A DNA stretch of 62,130 bases, taken from the NCBI GenBank assembly GCA_934229335.1, contig CAKQDQ010000004.1, positions 1 to 62,130 of the forward strand. Direction: 5' to 3'. A program made the position numbers and the translations under genes. The notes below the pieces were generated by a model. It was not told the origin of the DNA, searched no databases, and worked only from the letters and a program-made list of their open reading frames with translations. Shown here piece after piece: positions 1 to 8,018 of this stretch. Numbering within the stretch: the stretch's first letter is position 1; every line of letters starts with the position of its first letter. Source of the DNA: an uncultured Prevotella sp. (GTDB lineage: Bacteria; Bacteroidota; Bacteroidia; Bacteroidales; Bacteroidaceae).

Positions 1-74
1 TCAATTTCTACTTTAAGCTTGACTACGCACCTCATATAATTAACAAATATTAGTACTTTTATCACCACACAAAG
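1..74. mobile_element. Terminus of a probable insertion sequence (left edge)
   Basis: Bases 50-74 are identical, in inverted orientation, to bases 62058-62082 at the other end of the window, a 25-bp exact match. In both places the shared sequence directly abuts a broken gene: the 5' end of ugd here, a truncated DUF1919 gene there. A terminal inverted repeat of one insertion sequence explains this best. No transposase reading is clear in these few bases. The match is seen; calling it an IS end is inference. Confidence 0.45.
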
Positions 75-75
75 T

Positions 76-691
76 ATAAAAATAGCAGTAGCCGGAACAG
101 GCTACGTAGGTCTGAGCATAGCCACGCTCTTGTCTCAACACCATCACGTGACGGCAGTGGATGTAATCCCCGAAAAGGTGGAGAAACTCAATAACCGTAT
201 TTCGTCCTATTTAGGACGACTATATAGAGAAATATCTGGCAGAGAAGGAATTCAGCCTTACTGCAACCCTTGATGGCAAGTCTGCATATAAGGATGCCGA
301 CTTCGTGGTCATCGCGGCGCCAACCAACTATGACCCGGTAAAGAACTACTTCGACACATCCCATGTGGAAGAGGTGATCGACCTGGTATTGGAAGTGAAT
401 CCGGATGCTGTGATGATTATCAAGAGCACCATCCCTGTGGGCTATACCCGCAGCCTCTATCTGAAGTATGCCAAGAAGGGCATCATGAAGCGTATCAAGG
501 CAAAGGGCGTCGAGGTTGTCATCTATGAGCCGACGCTCGAAGACGGCACCACCTTCTTCGGCAGCAAGGTGGTCAACGACCTGGCGGCGTTCAAGACCCA
601 GAGCCATGCCATCATCGCCAACCGCTATGACGCCTGTCTTGATGATGTGAAGGAGAAGGTATATACCAGGGATATATTCAGAAGAGACTGA
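76..691 (+). pseudogene. ugd: UDP-glucose 6-dehydrogenase, decayed
   Basis: Remnant of the enzyme that oxidises UDP-glucose to UDP-glucuronate for capsule synthesis. The N-terminal NAD-binding motif GTGYVGL is readable from base 85, but the expected ATG reads ATA at 76. The frame is lost near 205-215 by a small insertion, after which the protein resumes ([19 protein letters not shown]). About 180 residues of the middle, including the region with the catalytic cysteine, are missing after the [15 protein letters not shown] segment. The C-terminus ([17 protein letters not shown], ending YTRDIFRRD) is intact. Three independent lesions rule out function. Another copy elsewhere would be needed for UDP-glucuronate. 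Confidence 0.85.
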
Positions 692-858
692 CCGATAACA
701 ATAGGGTAGATATATCCATCTTTGAGTGCGCCAAAAGAAATGAAGAACTGTGTGGAATGTAATGCTGAGTATTAGAAATAAGCTCGGCAGATTTGATGTC
801 CGAATACAAAATATTCTAAAAAGATACGCTTGAAAATTTTTCATTACATATAATATGT

Positions 859-866
859 TATATTTG
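859..866 (+). promoter_or_regulatory. Possible Bacteroidetes -7 box (TATATTTG)
   Basis: The octamer matches the TAnnTTTG consensus of the Bacteroidetes primary sigma factor. It lies only 9 bases before the ATG at 875, so the transcript would be nearly leaderless. No good -33 TTTG is seen at the usual spacing, so the call is tentative. Confidence 0.3.
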
Positions 867-874
867 CATTGATT

Positions 875-1657
875 ATGGATAAGAATGAAATTACGCTAAG
901 AATAATTGGCAAGAATGGGGATGAACCCCTTTCTCCAGCCAACTTTGACATCGGTCAGATACGATTCTTGCTCGATGAGGTGGAGAGTTTGTTATATCCA
1001 GACAGGAAGAAACGTAAAGACCGCCCTACAATTTCTTATGAATTGAAGGAAGGTTCTGTGCTCAATGTGTTCAGAACTTCTATGCAAAGTGTTCTCTTGG
1101 TGTCGTCTATGCTTGGTGTTATTGAGCAGGAGAATGGCTATATTGATAAGTTGGAAATGGCTAGTGCACAAGCGATAGAAAATCTTCAGTCTTTTGCATT
1201 GCGCCATAACTATGACATAGAAATTGGCACTTCTGACAAGCCACAACGCATCTTTAAGATTACTCCAACCACTCATTATGTTCGCCGTGAGAATATCTTG
1301 GTGGATATTGAGTGCTATTATTATGGCACATTGACAGATGCTGGTGGAAAGGACAAGGCTAATATTCATTTGGATACAAAGGATGCAGGTACCTTGACAA
1401 TTCGAACAGACAAGGAATATCTGGCAGGTTATCAAGGTAATCCTCTTTATAAAAAGTTTGGCGTACGAGTTCGTGCCAAGAAGAATATTCTTACAGGTGA
1501 TATAGATAAATCAACATTGGTCTTGGTGGAACTGATGGACTATCAGCCCAAGTTTGATGAGGATTATCTGCAGGGATTGATTCGCAAGGCTACTCCAAAG
1601 TGGAGAGGTGTGAATGCTGGCGAATGGTTGGCTAATGTGAGGGGAGGACTTGCTTGA
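875..1657 (+). CDS. Unknown 260-aa protein, probable partner/antitoxin of the PIN protein
   Basis: I do not recognise a named domain. The first ATG at 875 is preferred to an upstream TTG at 869. The body is mixed alpha/beta without membrane segments or a signal peptide. The last 30 residues (LIRKATPKWRGV, then GEWLANVRGG) resemble the short tryptophan-containing C-terminal tails by which VapB-like antitoxins hold their PIN toxin. Its stop overlaps the start of the PIN gene by one base (TGATG), so the two are translationally coupled. Inference: a long, non-canonical antitoxin or sensor of a two-gene toxin-antitoxin-like unit. Confidence 0.6.
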   Translation: MDKNEITLRIIGKNGDEPLSPANFDIGQIRFLLDEVESLLYPDRKKRKDRPTISYELKEGSVLNVFRTSMQSVLLVSSMLGVIEQENGYIDKLEMASAQAIENLQSFALRHNYDIEIGTSDKPQRIFKITPTTHYVRRENILVDIECYYYGTLTDAGGKDKANIHLDTKDAGTLTIRTDKEYLAGYQGNPLYKKFGVRVRAKKNILTGDIDKSTLVLVELMDYQPKFDEDYLQGLIRKATPKWRGVNAGEWLANVRGGLA

Positions 1658-2151
1658 TGGAACAGAATTGCGTTCTGTTGGACACCAGTTTCTTCATTCG
1701 CTTATTGAATGAAGAAGACGATTTGCATGAAAATGCCATGGGGTATTTCAGATATTTCTTGGAGCATGGTTTCATGATAAAGATTAGCACCATTGCCATA
1801 GCTGAGTATTGTGTGAGAGGGGATGTAAGTGAGCTTCCTTTTAAAAACATGCTCATCGTTCCTTTCAATTTCGATCATGCTCAACGGGCTGGAAAGATGA
1901 TGGCGGAGGTATATGCTGAGAAAAGAAGGCGTGGTGCTGCCATTCATCCAAGGGCAGTGGTACCTAATGATACCAAGATGTTTGCGCAAGCAGATGTGGA
2001 ACCTGATATCAACTTTTATGGTACAGCGGATGTCGAATGCAAGAAGGTGTATGACATTATAAAAACTACGGAAGGCAAGTTGTCTTTTGATTTTATTGAT
2101 ATAACTGTTCCTTATAATAACGTCTTCGGAGTACTTGATTTTGAGGAGTAG
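1657..2151 (+). CDS. PIN-domain protein, toxin-like
   Basis: A 164-aa single-domain protein with the PIN nuclease layout: LLDTSFF with Asp9 after the first strand, AIAEY with Glu50, and acidic residues near 105 (PNDTK) and 125 (TADVE) that could complete the metal site. PIN toxins (VapC family) cut RNA, often tRNA. The ATG at 1657 shares a base with the previous stop, and a purine-rich GGGGAGGA lies just upstream. It is somewhat longer than a typical VapC (about 130 aa), with an extended C-terminus after residue 130. Function as a toxin is inferred from domain and gene pairing. Confidence 0.7.
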   Translation: MEQNCVLLDTSFFIRLLNEEDDLHENAMGYFRYFLEHGFMIKISTIAIAEYCVRGDVSELPFKNMLIVPFNFDHAQRAGKMMAEVYAEKRRRGAAIHPRAVVPNDTKMFAQADVEPDINFYGTADVECKKVYDIIKTTEGKLSFDFIDITVPYNNVFGVLDFEE

Positions 2152-2237
2152 ATACTTATTATACAGTATAAGTATTTTTAATGTCATTAAAGACATAATT
2201 AGATAAAGATTTGATTAATTTCGCCAATATATTAGCG

Positions 2238-2765
2238 ATGTATACAGAAGATAGAAAATCCTTTCGTAAGGAAATATTCAGTAAGTTAGAAGAACAATTC
2301 CAGAGGGGACGCACTCCCGACGACGACCTCTTCTATTGCCATTCCTCCGAAGACAAAATCGTACTGTCGCATGCCCTGTTCTGGGTAATGACACGAAACC
2401 TAAGAGGTAAGGTGACAAAGGAGAAGTTCTTTCTGCTTCTCCGCCAACTTGAGGAGGAGATGCTCGAAGCCTATCTGACGGAATCAGAAGATTTCAAAGA
2501 ATTGTTGCACTACTGCAACATCCTCTACAACATCCTTCCTATGATGCTTCGGAGCAAGTACGATTACCGCATCCACTTAGATGCCCGCAAGCTGGCCGCC
2601 ATTATGATAGTCGCCTGCGGCTATGGCGGTGACATGCCCGAAGCCTTGGCCTACGACCTCCTCGATGATATGGACTTTTACTATAACAAGGTGAAATGCC
2701 GCAAGATAGAACAGCTCTTGCCTTCATTGACCAAGCTGGTGATAGAAGAGCAAAAGGATATTTAG
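2238..2765 (+). CDS. Unknown 175-aa protein
   Basis: Not recognised. Starting at the ATG at 2238 gives a soluble, mostly helical, acidic protein without signal peptide or membrane segments. It follows the PIN gene by 86 bases on the same strand. UpxZ, the small antitermination inhibitor of Bacteroides capsule loci, was considered, but its conserved sequence is not seen. Downstream, a GC-poor inverted repeat at 2845-2882 may end transcription. Confidence 0.55.
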   Translation: MYTEDRKSFRKEIFSKLEEQFQRGRTPDDDLFYCHSSEDKIVLSHALFWVMTRNLRGKVTKEKFFLLLRQLEEEMLEAYLTESEDFKELLHYCNILYNILPMMLRSKYDYRIHLDARKLAAIMIVACGYGGDMPEALAYDLLDDMDFYYNKVKCRKIEQLLPSLTKLVIEEQKDI

Positions 2766-2844
2766 TGACGGTCAGTCTGCGACAAGGCCTCTGGAGATTA
2801 CCAGAAGCATTACGAGAATATGTATAAGAATAGATAATAACCCA

Positions 2845-2882
2845 TTGGCAGAATTAAGTATGCACTAAATTAATTCCGCCAA
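2845..2882 (+). terminator. Inverted repeat, possible transcription end
   Basis: TTGGC-A-GAATTAA at 2845-2857 is complementary to TTAATTC-C-GCCAA at 2870-2882, giving a 12-bp stem with one mismatch. No T-run follows, so intrinsic termination is uncertain. The bases between the preceding stop and this hairpin still read as a short tail (ending YENMYKNR) that may be the remnant of another gene. Confidence 0.4.
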
Positions 2883-2952
2883 CAGGTAGAGTTATAATAA
2901 TCGTTTCCCAACGGAGCAAAATTACGAACTGTCAACACCTTCAATCGGAGTT

Positions 2953-3330
2953 GGTTTATCAAGGTTTATCGCTCGATGTCTTTTACGAGGTGGTGACGGT
3001 AGTCGCCACCATCAGGTGACGTATGTTGTGACCGTCGAGAGCTGGCTCTCGAAAGGGAACGGCAGACGGCAGCTGATAAACCGTAAGGATCGTAAAAGGC
3101 ATCGGGAGTTTATCCCGGTTTTTGTCTAAAAAATCCTCATCCGATGTACAGGCTAAGGAATAGGGAGTGCTCCAACACTCTCAAATCCTTAATAAACACC
3201 AATACCCATTTGACACATAAGAAATCAGTGAAAGGCCAGATTCGTGCCCTCCGTGTCCTCCGTGTTTAAATTTTGTCCACGCCGAAGGCTGTGGATACCA
3301 CGTCAACAAGGAAGATCTTCGTGAGAGCAT
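2953..3330 (+). repeat. Structured repeat element, copy A (complete)
   Basis: Begins with a doubled GGTTTATC (2953-2970). A long outer stem follows, CGATGTCTTTTACGA at 2974-2988 pairing with 3090-3104 with one G-U pair. It encloses smaller hairpins (2989-3010; CGAGAG/CTCTCG around 3034-3051). It ends with a terminator-like hairpin CGGGA-GTTTA-TCCCG followed by TTTTT (3103-3123). A conserved 200-bp tail follows, including the CCGTGTTTAAA-type phrase common in Bacteroidota intergenic repeats. No protein is encoded. The architecture suggests an RNA made and terminated here, or a non-autonomous mobile repeat. Confidence 0.7.
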
Positions 3331-3545
3331 AGTGTCCATCAGCCTACGGCGATGATCACAGGTCAAAAAAATAAAACACTGATAGAAAGCCGAGGAACAC
3401 AGATAAATCTTTCACGGATTATTTTTTTGACCTATAATCTTTGGATTTATTTTGGATTTTCATGGATTTGCAAGTGCAGTGGCACTTCCTTTTTCTGTAC
3501 GGCTTGTCCTCTGATTTATAGACAAAAACCAAGATAAACCCAACT
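3320..3545 (-). repeat. Structured repeat element, copy B (inverted, partial)
   Basis: Read on the minus strand from 3545, this matches the 3' part of the neighbouring copies: a GGTTTATC..GGTTTTTGTCT start, the AGGAAGTGC..GCACTTGC segment, then the GTGTTCCTC phrase and GATGGACACTAT. The long-stem 5' half is missing. It lies head to tail against copy A, so their tails meet near 3320-3330. Confidence 0.6.
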
Positions 3546-3655
3546 CTAATCATTCTACTTAATACGATTTCAAACAACGAAGCCAACCATGAATTCTTAA
3601 GCAGAGTCAATTATTAATAATCAAGCGGTACCATATTACAATTTATAGCGGAACC

Positions 3656-4035
3656 GGTTTATCTTGGTTTATCGCTCGTCACGATGTCAAGGTGCTGCGA
3701 AGCTGCACCGGAATGTAGACTGCGGCATCCCAGTTGAGAGCTTGTTCTCATAAAGGGGATGATGCAGTCTGCGTTCCAAAGCCCCTCAGGGCTTGACATC
3801 GTGACGGGAGTTTATCCCGGTTTTTGTCTAAAAATCCTCAGTCTATGTACAGGCTAAGGAAAAGGAAGTGCCCCAGCACTTGCAAATCGAAGAAAATCCC
3901 CAATAAAATCTAATACCCATTTGCCAACTAAAAAAATCAGTGAAAAGCCAAATCCGTGTCCTCTGTGTCATCCGTGTTTAAATTTTGTCCACGCCGAAGG
4001 CAGATGGACACTATATGCTCCCTTATATTGTCATT
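3656..4035 (+). repeat. Structured repeat element, copy C (complete)
   Basis: Same layout as copy A but with different stem sequences. The doubled GGTTTATC is at 3656-3673. The outer stem GTCACGATGTCAAG (3678-3691) pairs perfectly with 3792-3805. Inner hairpins include TGAGAG/TTCTCA near 3734-3750 and CATCCC/GGGATG. The terminator-like CGGGAGTTTATCCCGG plus T-run (3804-3826) and the 200-bp tail are conserved. Since both arms of the outer stem changed together relative to copy A, the base pairing itself appears to be under selection. Confidence 0.7.
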
Positions 4036-4193
4036 CGATGTTAAGCCAGTGTCCCTGCCTCAGTCTATGGACACATCGACACCACATATTGACATTATCA
4101 GTGATAATAAAAGCAGTCATAAAACACACCACCCAATGATCGCTTTTTGATAAACATTTTGGGCACCTACTGTAAATGAAATCTGCCCACTCG

Positions 4194-4255
4194 GGGTAAC
4201 GTGCTTGCCCATGTTGGGTAACGTGCTTGCCCCTGTTGGGCAACGTGCTTGCCCC
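4194..4255. repeat. 22-bp tandem hairpin repeat, locus 1
   Basis: Three units start at 4194, 4216 and 4238 with an exact 22-base period. Each holds GGGYAA-CGTGC-TTGCCC, a 6-bp stem with a 5-base loop (the third unit pairs perfectly). The same array occurs at 29397-29480. It is too short and uniform to be a CRISPR array, as the spacers are 4-5 nearly constant bases. Confidence 0.8.
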
Positions 4256-4507
4256 AAACATGACCAAAAGTATCATTTAAACCCAATCGGTCATTAGGGC
4301 TTGCTCGTATCATCTAATGACTCGCTCGTAAACGAGATTCAAATCACGCCATCAGAACAAACACTTTCCGGTTTATGAAGACTCGCTTTTCGATAGGTTA
4401 TGTCCGATAGCGGGCGTCTGGCCTCTTTGGAGTCTTACCGTACAGCATTATTCAGCAATGCAATTCCAGATAAATTGCCAAGAGAAACTGAATTTTTATC
4501 CTACCTA
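4256..4507. other. Gene-free stretch between the repeats and the capsule promoter
   Basis: No open frame of note. It contains a CAATCGGTCAT motif shared with the 72-bp repeats at 29 kb, and a short CTCG-TAAA-CGAG palindrome near 4325-4336. I looked for a pair of inverted repeats that could flip the capsule promoter, as in Bacteroides fragilis, and did not find one. Confidence 0.5.
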
Positions 4508-4539
4508 TTTGCCTGTTTTGTAATTTTGTATTATTTTTG
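4508..4539 (+). promoter_or_regulatory. Promoter of the capsule operon
   Basis: TTTG at 4508-4511, a 20-base spacer and TATTTTTG at 4532-4539 give a near-ideal match to the Bacteroidetes promoter (TTTG-N19-21-TAnnTTTG). Transcription would start near 4546, leaving a leader of about 240 bases before the UpxY-like gene. That suits a locus controlled by processive antitermination in its leader. The leader also holds a tiny frame at 4565 (MIKF, stop) behind an AGGAGA sequence, of doubtful meaning. Confidence 0.65.
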
Positions 4540-4786
4540 CAAATAGTAAAGGAGAAAGAATAACATGATCAAATTTTGACCTGTATTTTTGTCGGTTTCG
4601 GAGTTTGGAACGGGCTTTGTGACCGATGACAAATTTCAAAAACGGAAAAAATCCAGGACATAAGAATAGAAAACCTTACTAACTCAAAATTGGTCAAGTT
4701 ATTTTTTTTACCATTACTAAACATACATCTTGTGACCACACGAAGAAGTATGACAACTAAGTAACGAATTTGATATTCGCATATTG

Positions 4787-5434
4787 ATGACCATTACAAA
4801 AACGACCTTATCAGATGCGCCCTCTGTTGCAGGGGACGACGGCGAAGCCATGTCGGAAACCGTCGAATCCCCCACCGGTTCACCCGTCGCAGACACCGAC
4901 GGGATGTCCTGGTATGTGGCATGCGTGAGGGTCAATTACGAGAAGAAATTCATGCTCGCCATAGAGCAGGACTTCCAAGGTCGCGGCCTTCCTATCGAAG
5001 CCTGGGTGCCCACTGAGAGGCGTGTAGTGGTCAACAGCCGCGGCAAGCGCTGCATACGCGAGTTCGTGGTCCTCTCCACCTTCGTCTTCGTAAGGGTGGA
5101 TGCTCACCACCTCAACGACATCCGTTTCCGTCCCGACGTATACAAGATGCTCACGATGCCCGGCAAGAAGACTCCCCACATCATCCCCGATGCCGAGTTC
5201 AACAATTTCCGCCGCATCATAGACACCGGCAACGCCACCTTCATCAACCGTCCTCTCAGAAAGGGCGACAAGGTGCGCATCATCGACGGTGCCCTAGCCG
5301 GCTGCATGGCGTTCGTCCAGCGCATCCAGGGCAAGAAAGTCATCATCGGCAACGAGCTCCTCTACATCGGCGGTGCCACCATAGAAGTAGACCGCGAGTC
5401 CCTGGAGTTTGTCAGGGAGGGCAGGAGTTGCTGA
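4787..5434 (+). CDS. UpxY-like NusG-family transcription antiterminator
   Basis: A 215-aa NusG/RfaH paralogue that would ride RNA polymerase and let it read through the long capsule operon. The NGN domain starts near residue 40 (MSWYVACVRVNYEKKF) and runs through VVLSTFVFVRV. The KOW segment lies near 160-185 (KGDKVRIIDGALAGCMAFVQRI). An acidic, poorly ordered extension of about 38 residues precedes the NGN domain and is not usual for NusG. The ATG at 4787 is preferred to a TTG three bases earlier. Its place as first gene after a strong promoter, before the flippase, is that of UpxY in Bacteroides capsule loci. No adjacent UpxZ is seen. Confidence 0.85.
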   Translation: MTITKTTLSDAPSVAGDDGEAMSETVESPTGSPVADTDGMSWYVACVRVNYEKKFMLAIEQDFQGRGLPIEAWVPTERRVVVNSRGKRCIREFVVLSTFVFVRVDAHHLNDIRFRPDVYKMLTMPGKKTPHIIPDAEFNNFRRIIDTGNATFINRPLRKGDKVRIIDGALAGCMAFVQRIQGKKVIIGNELLYIGGATIEVDRESLEFVREGRSC

Positions 5435-5548
5435 GATGATATCCTTGAGCCATTTTATGGTTCGTTTGACTGCGAGGCAATAGAATAAAGTGGCGTGGAC
5501 TGTGTGGAAGAAATGGATTTAAAACTAGATATTGAAGAATAGATTATA

Positions 5549-7087
5549 ATGAGTTCCAGTAGAACTTCAAAAGTAGCAAAAAACACGGTGATGCTATATA
5601 TACGAATGGCATTCACTATGCTTGTTTCTCTTTACACCAGCCGAGTCGTACTAAACACTTTAGGAGTAGTAGATTATGGCATAAACAATGTTGTTGGAGG
5701 TACTGTTACTTTTTTGACATTTCTTGTTTTTTCAATGAATACTGCCACACAAAGATTTCTGAATGTGGCAATGGGAAAGAATGATGAAGAAGAAGTGAGA
5801 CATGTTTTCAGTATTAGCGTAACAATCCATTTCATTATTTTAGTTCTTGTTTTAATAATTGGAGAAATAGTTGGTTTATGGTTGTTATATAACAAGTTGG
5901 TTATACCAGCCTACCGTATGACCGCTGCATTCTGGTTGTTTCAGTTCACGATGGTGTCTACCTGTACTACCATCATGAGCATTCCTTATAATGCCGAAGT
6001 CATTGCTCACGAAAAAATGGGTATTTATGCATGGTTGTCTATGCTTGATGTCGTATTGAAGCTTGTTGTTGTTTATCTTCTTGTAATATCACCGGCAGAT
6101 AAACTTATAACATTTGGCTTCTTGACAATGTGTACATTTATTTTAAATAGAACTCTCTATACCATTTATTGTAAGCGTAATTTTAAGGAGTGTAAGTATT
6201 CCGTCCATTTTCCACGTAAGCTATTCAAAGAAATGGTTGTGTTCGCTTCTTGGGATTTGTTCGGTGTTTTTGCCTGGGCATGTGCCACACAAGGAGCCAC
6301 AATATTGCTGAATATGTTCTTCGGACCTACTGTCAATGCAGCACGTGGAATAGCAGGCACGGTTCTTGGAGCAGTCAAAGGCTTTTCTGGTAATTTCACT
6401 ACAGCATTGAATCCAGCCATTACGAAAGCTTATGCAGCAAAGGATTTTAGCTATATGAATAAATTGATGTATAGCGGATCAAAACTTGTGTTTATCCTTC
6501 TATTCACAATTATGCTGCCATTGTTCATAAAGTGTCATTATGTATTGGAGCTATGGCTAAAGATCGTGCCAGAATATAGTGTTTCGTTTATAAGGATACT
6601 ATTGGTTCAGACCCTGATAGTTACAATGTGGACTCCGGTTTTTATTTCTGGTATAGCATCAGGAAAACTAAAAACTTTTGGCTTTATAACAAGCTCCTTA
6701 AATATATTGCAAATCGTTGTTTGTTATATTATTTTGAAATTGGGAGTGCAACCAGTAGAAACTATACTCTCTTTGGCTCTTTGGGAAATAATCGCATACA
6801 GTATACAATTTTTTACACTGAAAAAACTTATTGAATTCCATTTTTGTCAATATGCTTTAAAGGTGTTGTTTAGGGCTTTCATTGTTGTCATAGCTGTTGG
6901 TATTCCTGCCGTATATTTCGGCAATTATCTCTCTGACACTTTTTTGCATTTGATATATACTTGCCTTGTCGCTTGTTCATTGTCATTGTTATTCTCCTTT
7001 TTCATACTGTTGGATAAAAGTGAGAAGTCTTTTGTCATGGCCAAGATTTTGAAAAAACATAGTTATGAAGGTAATAAAGAAAATTAA
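5549..7087 (+). CDS. Polysaccharide flippase (Wzx-like, MATE-fold)
   Basis: A 512-aa integral membrane protein with about 14 hydrophobic segments spread over its length, starting MSSSRTSKVAKNTVMLYIRM. Length and layout are those of the O-unit/capsule repeat-unit flippases that move undecaprenyl-linked oligosaccharide across the inner membrane. Sequence between helices 2 and 3 (RVVLNTLGVVDYGINNVVGG) is typical of the Bacteroidota branch. It overlaps the next gene by 23 bases. One flippase plus one polymerase (21491) in this operon implies a Wzx/Wzy-dependent polymer. Confidence 0.85.
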   Translation: MSSSRTSKVAKNTVMLYIRMAFTMLVSLYTSRVVLNTLGVVDYGINNVVGGTVTFLTFLVFSMNTATQRFLNVAMGKNDEEEVRHVFSISVTIHFIILVLVLIIGEIVGLWLLYNKLVIPAYRMTAAFWLFQFTMVSTCTTIMSIPYNAEVIAHEKMGIYAWLSMLDVVLKLVVVYLLVISPADKLITFGFLTMCTFILNRTLYTIYCKRNFKECKYSVHFPRKLFKEMVVFASWDLFGVFAWACATQGATILLNMFFGPTVNAARGIAGTVLGAVKGFSGNFTTALNPAITKAYAAKDFSYMNKLMYSGSKLVFILLFTIMLPLFIKCHYVLELWLKIVPEYSVSFIRILLVQTLIVTMWTPVFISGIASGKLKTFGFITSSLNILQIVVCYIILKLGVQPVETILSLALWEIIAYSIQFFTLKKLIEFHFCQYALKVLFRAFIVVIAVGIPAVYFGNYLSDTFLHLIYTCLVACSLSLLFSFFILLDKSEKSFVMAKILKKHSYEGNKEN

Positions 7088-8018
7088 AGAATTTGTTTAT
7101 TGGTTCCTAAGAAAACGATATGTTCGTTGGGCTCAATATCATGCCCCTCGACGTTTAGCGGATATATTGTATCATGATGTTTTCCATAAGTGGATTAATT
7201 GGAAAAACCCACAAACATTAAATGAAAAAATCAACTGGTTGGCATTCAACACAGACACAAGTTTGTGGTCTTTATGTACAGACAAGTATGCTGTCCGTGA
7301 TTACGTAAAAAGTAAGGGACTAGCTCACATACTTATACCTATTTATGGGAAATGGGACAAAGCTGAGGATATTGATTTCGACTCACTTCCCGACAAGTAT
7401 GTTTTGAAACCCAATAATGGTAATAGTGACCTTATTGTTGTTGATGGCAAGCACAAACTTGATAAGCAGGAAGCGATTAACAAGCTGAATCATTCTGGAG
7501 CAGGTAAGTTTATCGGTTCCGCCCAACCTCATTATTTGGCTATTAAACCTTGTTTTATTGCTGAGAAGTTACTCGAAACAACCAATCCTTTGGGTTTGGT
7601 TGATTATAAGTTCAAAGTTTTCAACGGTAAACCCTATTGCATTGGTACATGGGCAAATAGAATACCGATGACAAATACAGGTGACTTTGGTATCTACGAT
7701 TTGGATTGGAATCCATTGACAGATTGGATTAGCAATAAGGCGATGAACCATGTTCATATTCCTAAGCCAGAATGCTTAGACAAAATGTTGGAATATGCAG
7801 CTATCTTGGGTGAAGATTTCGAACAAGTGAGAGTTGACTTTTATGAAATTGACGGAAAGGTGTATTTTGGAGAATTAACCTTCACATCTGCAGCAGGAAG
7901 AGACAATGATTACACAGATGAAGCTCTTCTGAAAATGGGTCAACAAATAAAATTGGATTTCTCAAAGAAAATAAAACGTCATTGGAATCTCACTCCATAT
8001 AAAAATCTCGTTAAATAA
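7065..8018 (+). CDS. TupA-like ATP-grasp protein
   Basis: 317 aa resembling the TupA-like ATP-grasp family common in capsule loci, named after the enzyme that joins glutamate to glucuronate in teichuronopeptide. Family marks: NEKINWL near residue 55, KYVLKPNNGNSD near 120 (ATP-binding lysine and loop), YKFKVFNGKPY near 185, and RVDFYEIDGKVYFGELTFTSAAG near 265 with metal-binding acidic residues. It probably attaches an amino acid or similar acid to the glycan, but the substrate cannot be read from sequence. Translation overlaps the flippase end, and the next gene starts directly after its stop. Confidence 0.75.
   Translation: MKVIKKIKEFVYWFLRKRYVRWAQYHAPRRLADILYHDVFHKWINWKNPQTLNEKINWLAFNTDTSLWSLCTDKYAVRDYVKSKGLAHILIPIYGKWDKAEDIDFDSLPDKYVLKPNNGNSDLIVVDGKHKLDKQEAINKLNHSGAGKFIGSAQPHYLAIKPCFIAEKLLETTNPLGLVDYKFKVFNGKPYCIGTWANRIPMTNTGDFGIYDLDWNPLTDWISNKAMNHVHIPKPECLDKMLEYAAILGEDFEQVRVDFYEIDGKVYFGELTFTSAAGRDNDYTDEALLKMGQQIKLDFSKKIKRHWNLTPYKNLVK

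Noticed and set aside
2238..2765. UpxZ homologue
   Set aside because: Length is similar, but the conserved UpxZ sequence is absent and the gene lies 2 kb upstream of the UpxY-like gene instead of after it.
4194..4255. Possible CRISPR array from three evenly spaced repeats
   Set aside because: The spacers are only 4-5 nearly constant bases and no cas genes are present; it is a simple tandem hairpin repeat.
4256..4560. Invertible capsule promoter
   Set aside because: No matching pair of inverted repeats flanks the promoter and no invertase gene is nearby.
4565..4579. Four-codon leader peptide (MIKF) behind AGGAGA in the capsule leader
   Set aside because: Too short to judge, and Shine-Dalgarno sites are weakly used in this phylum; mentioned only in the promoter entry.
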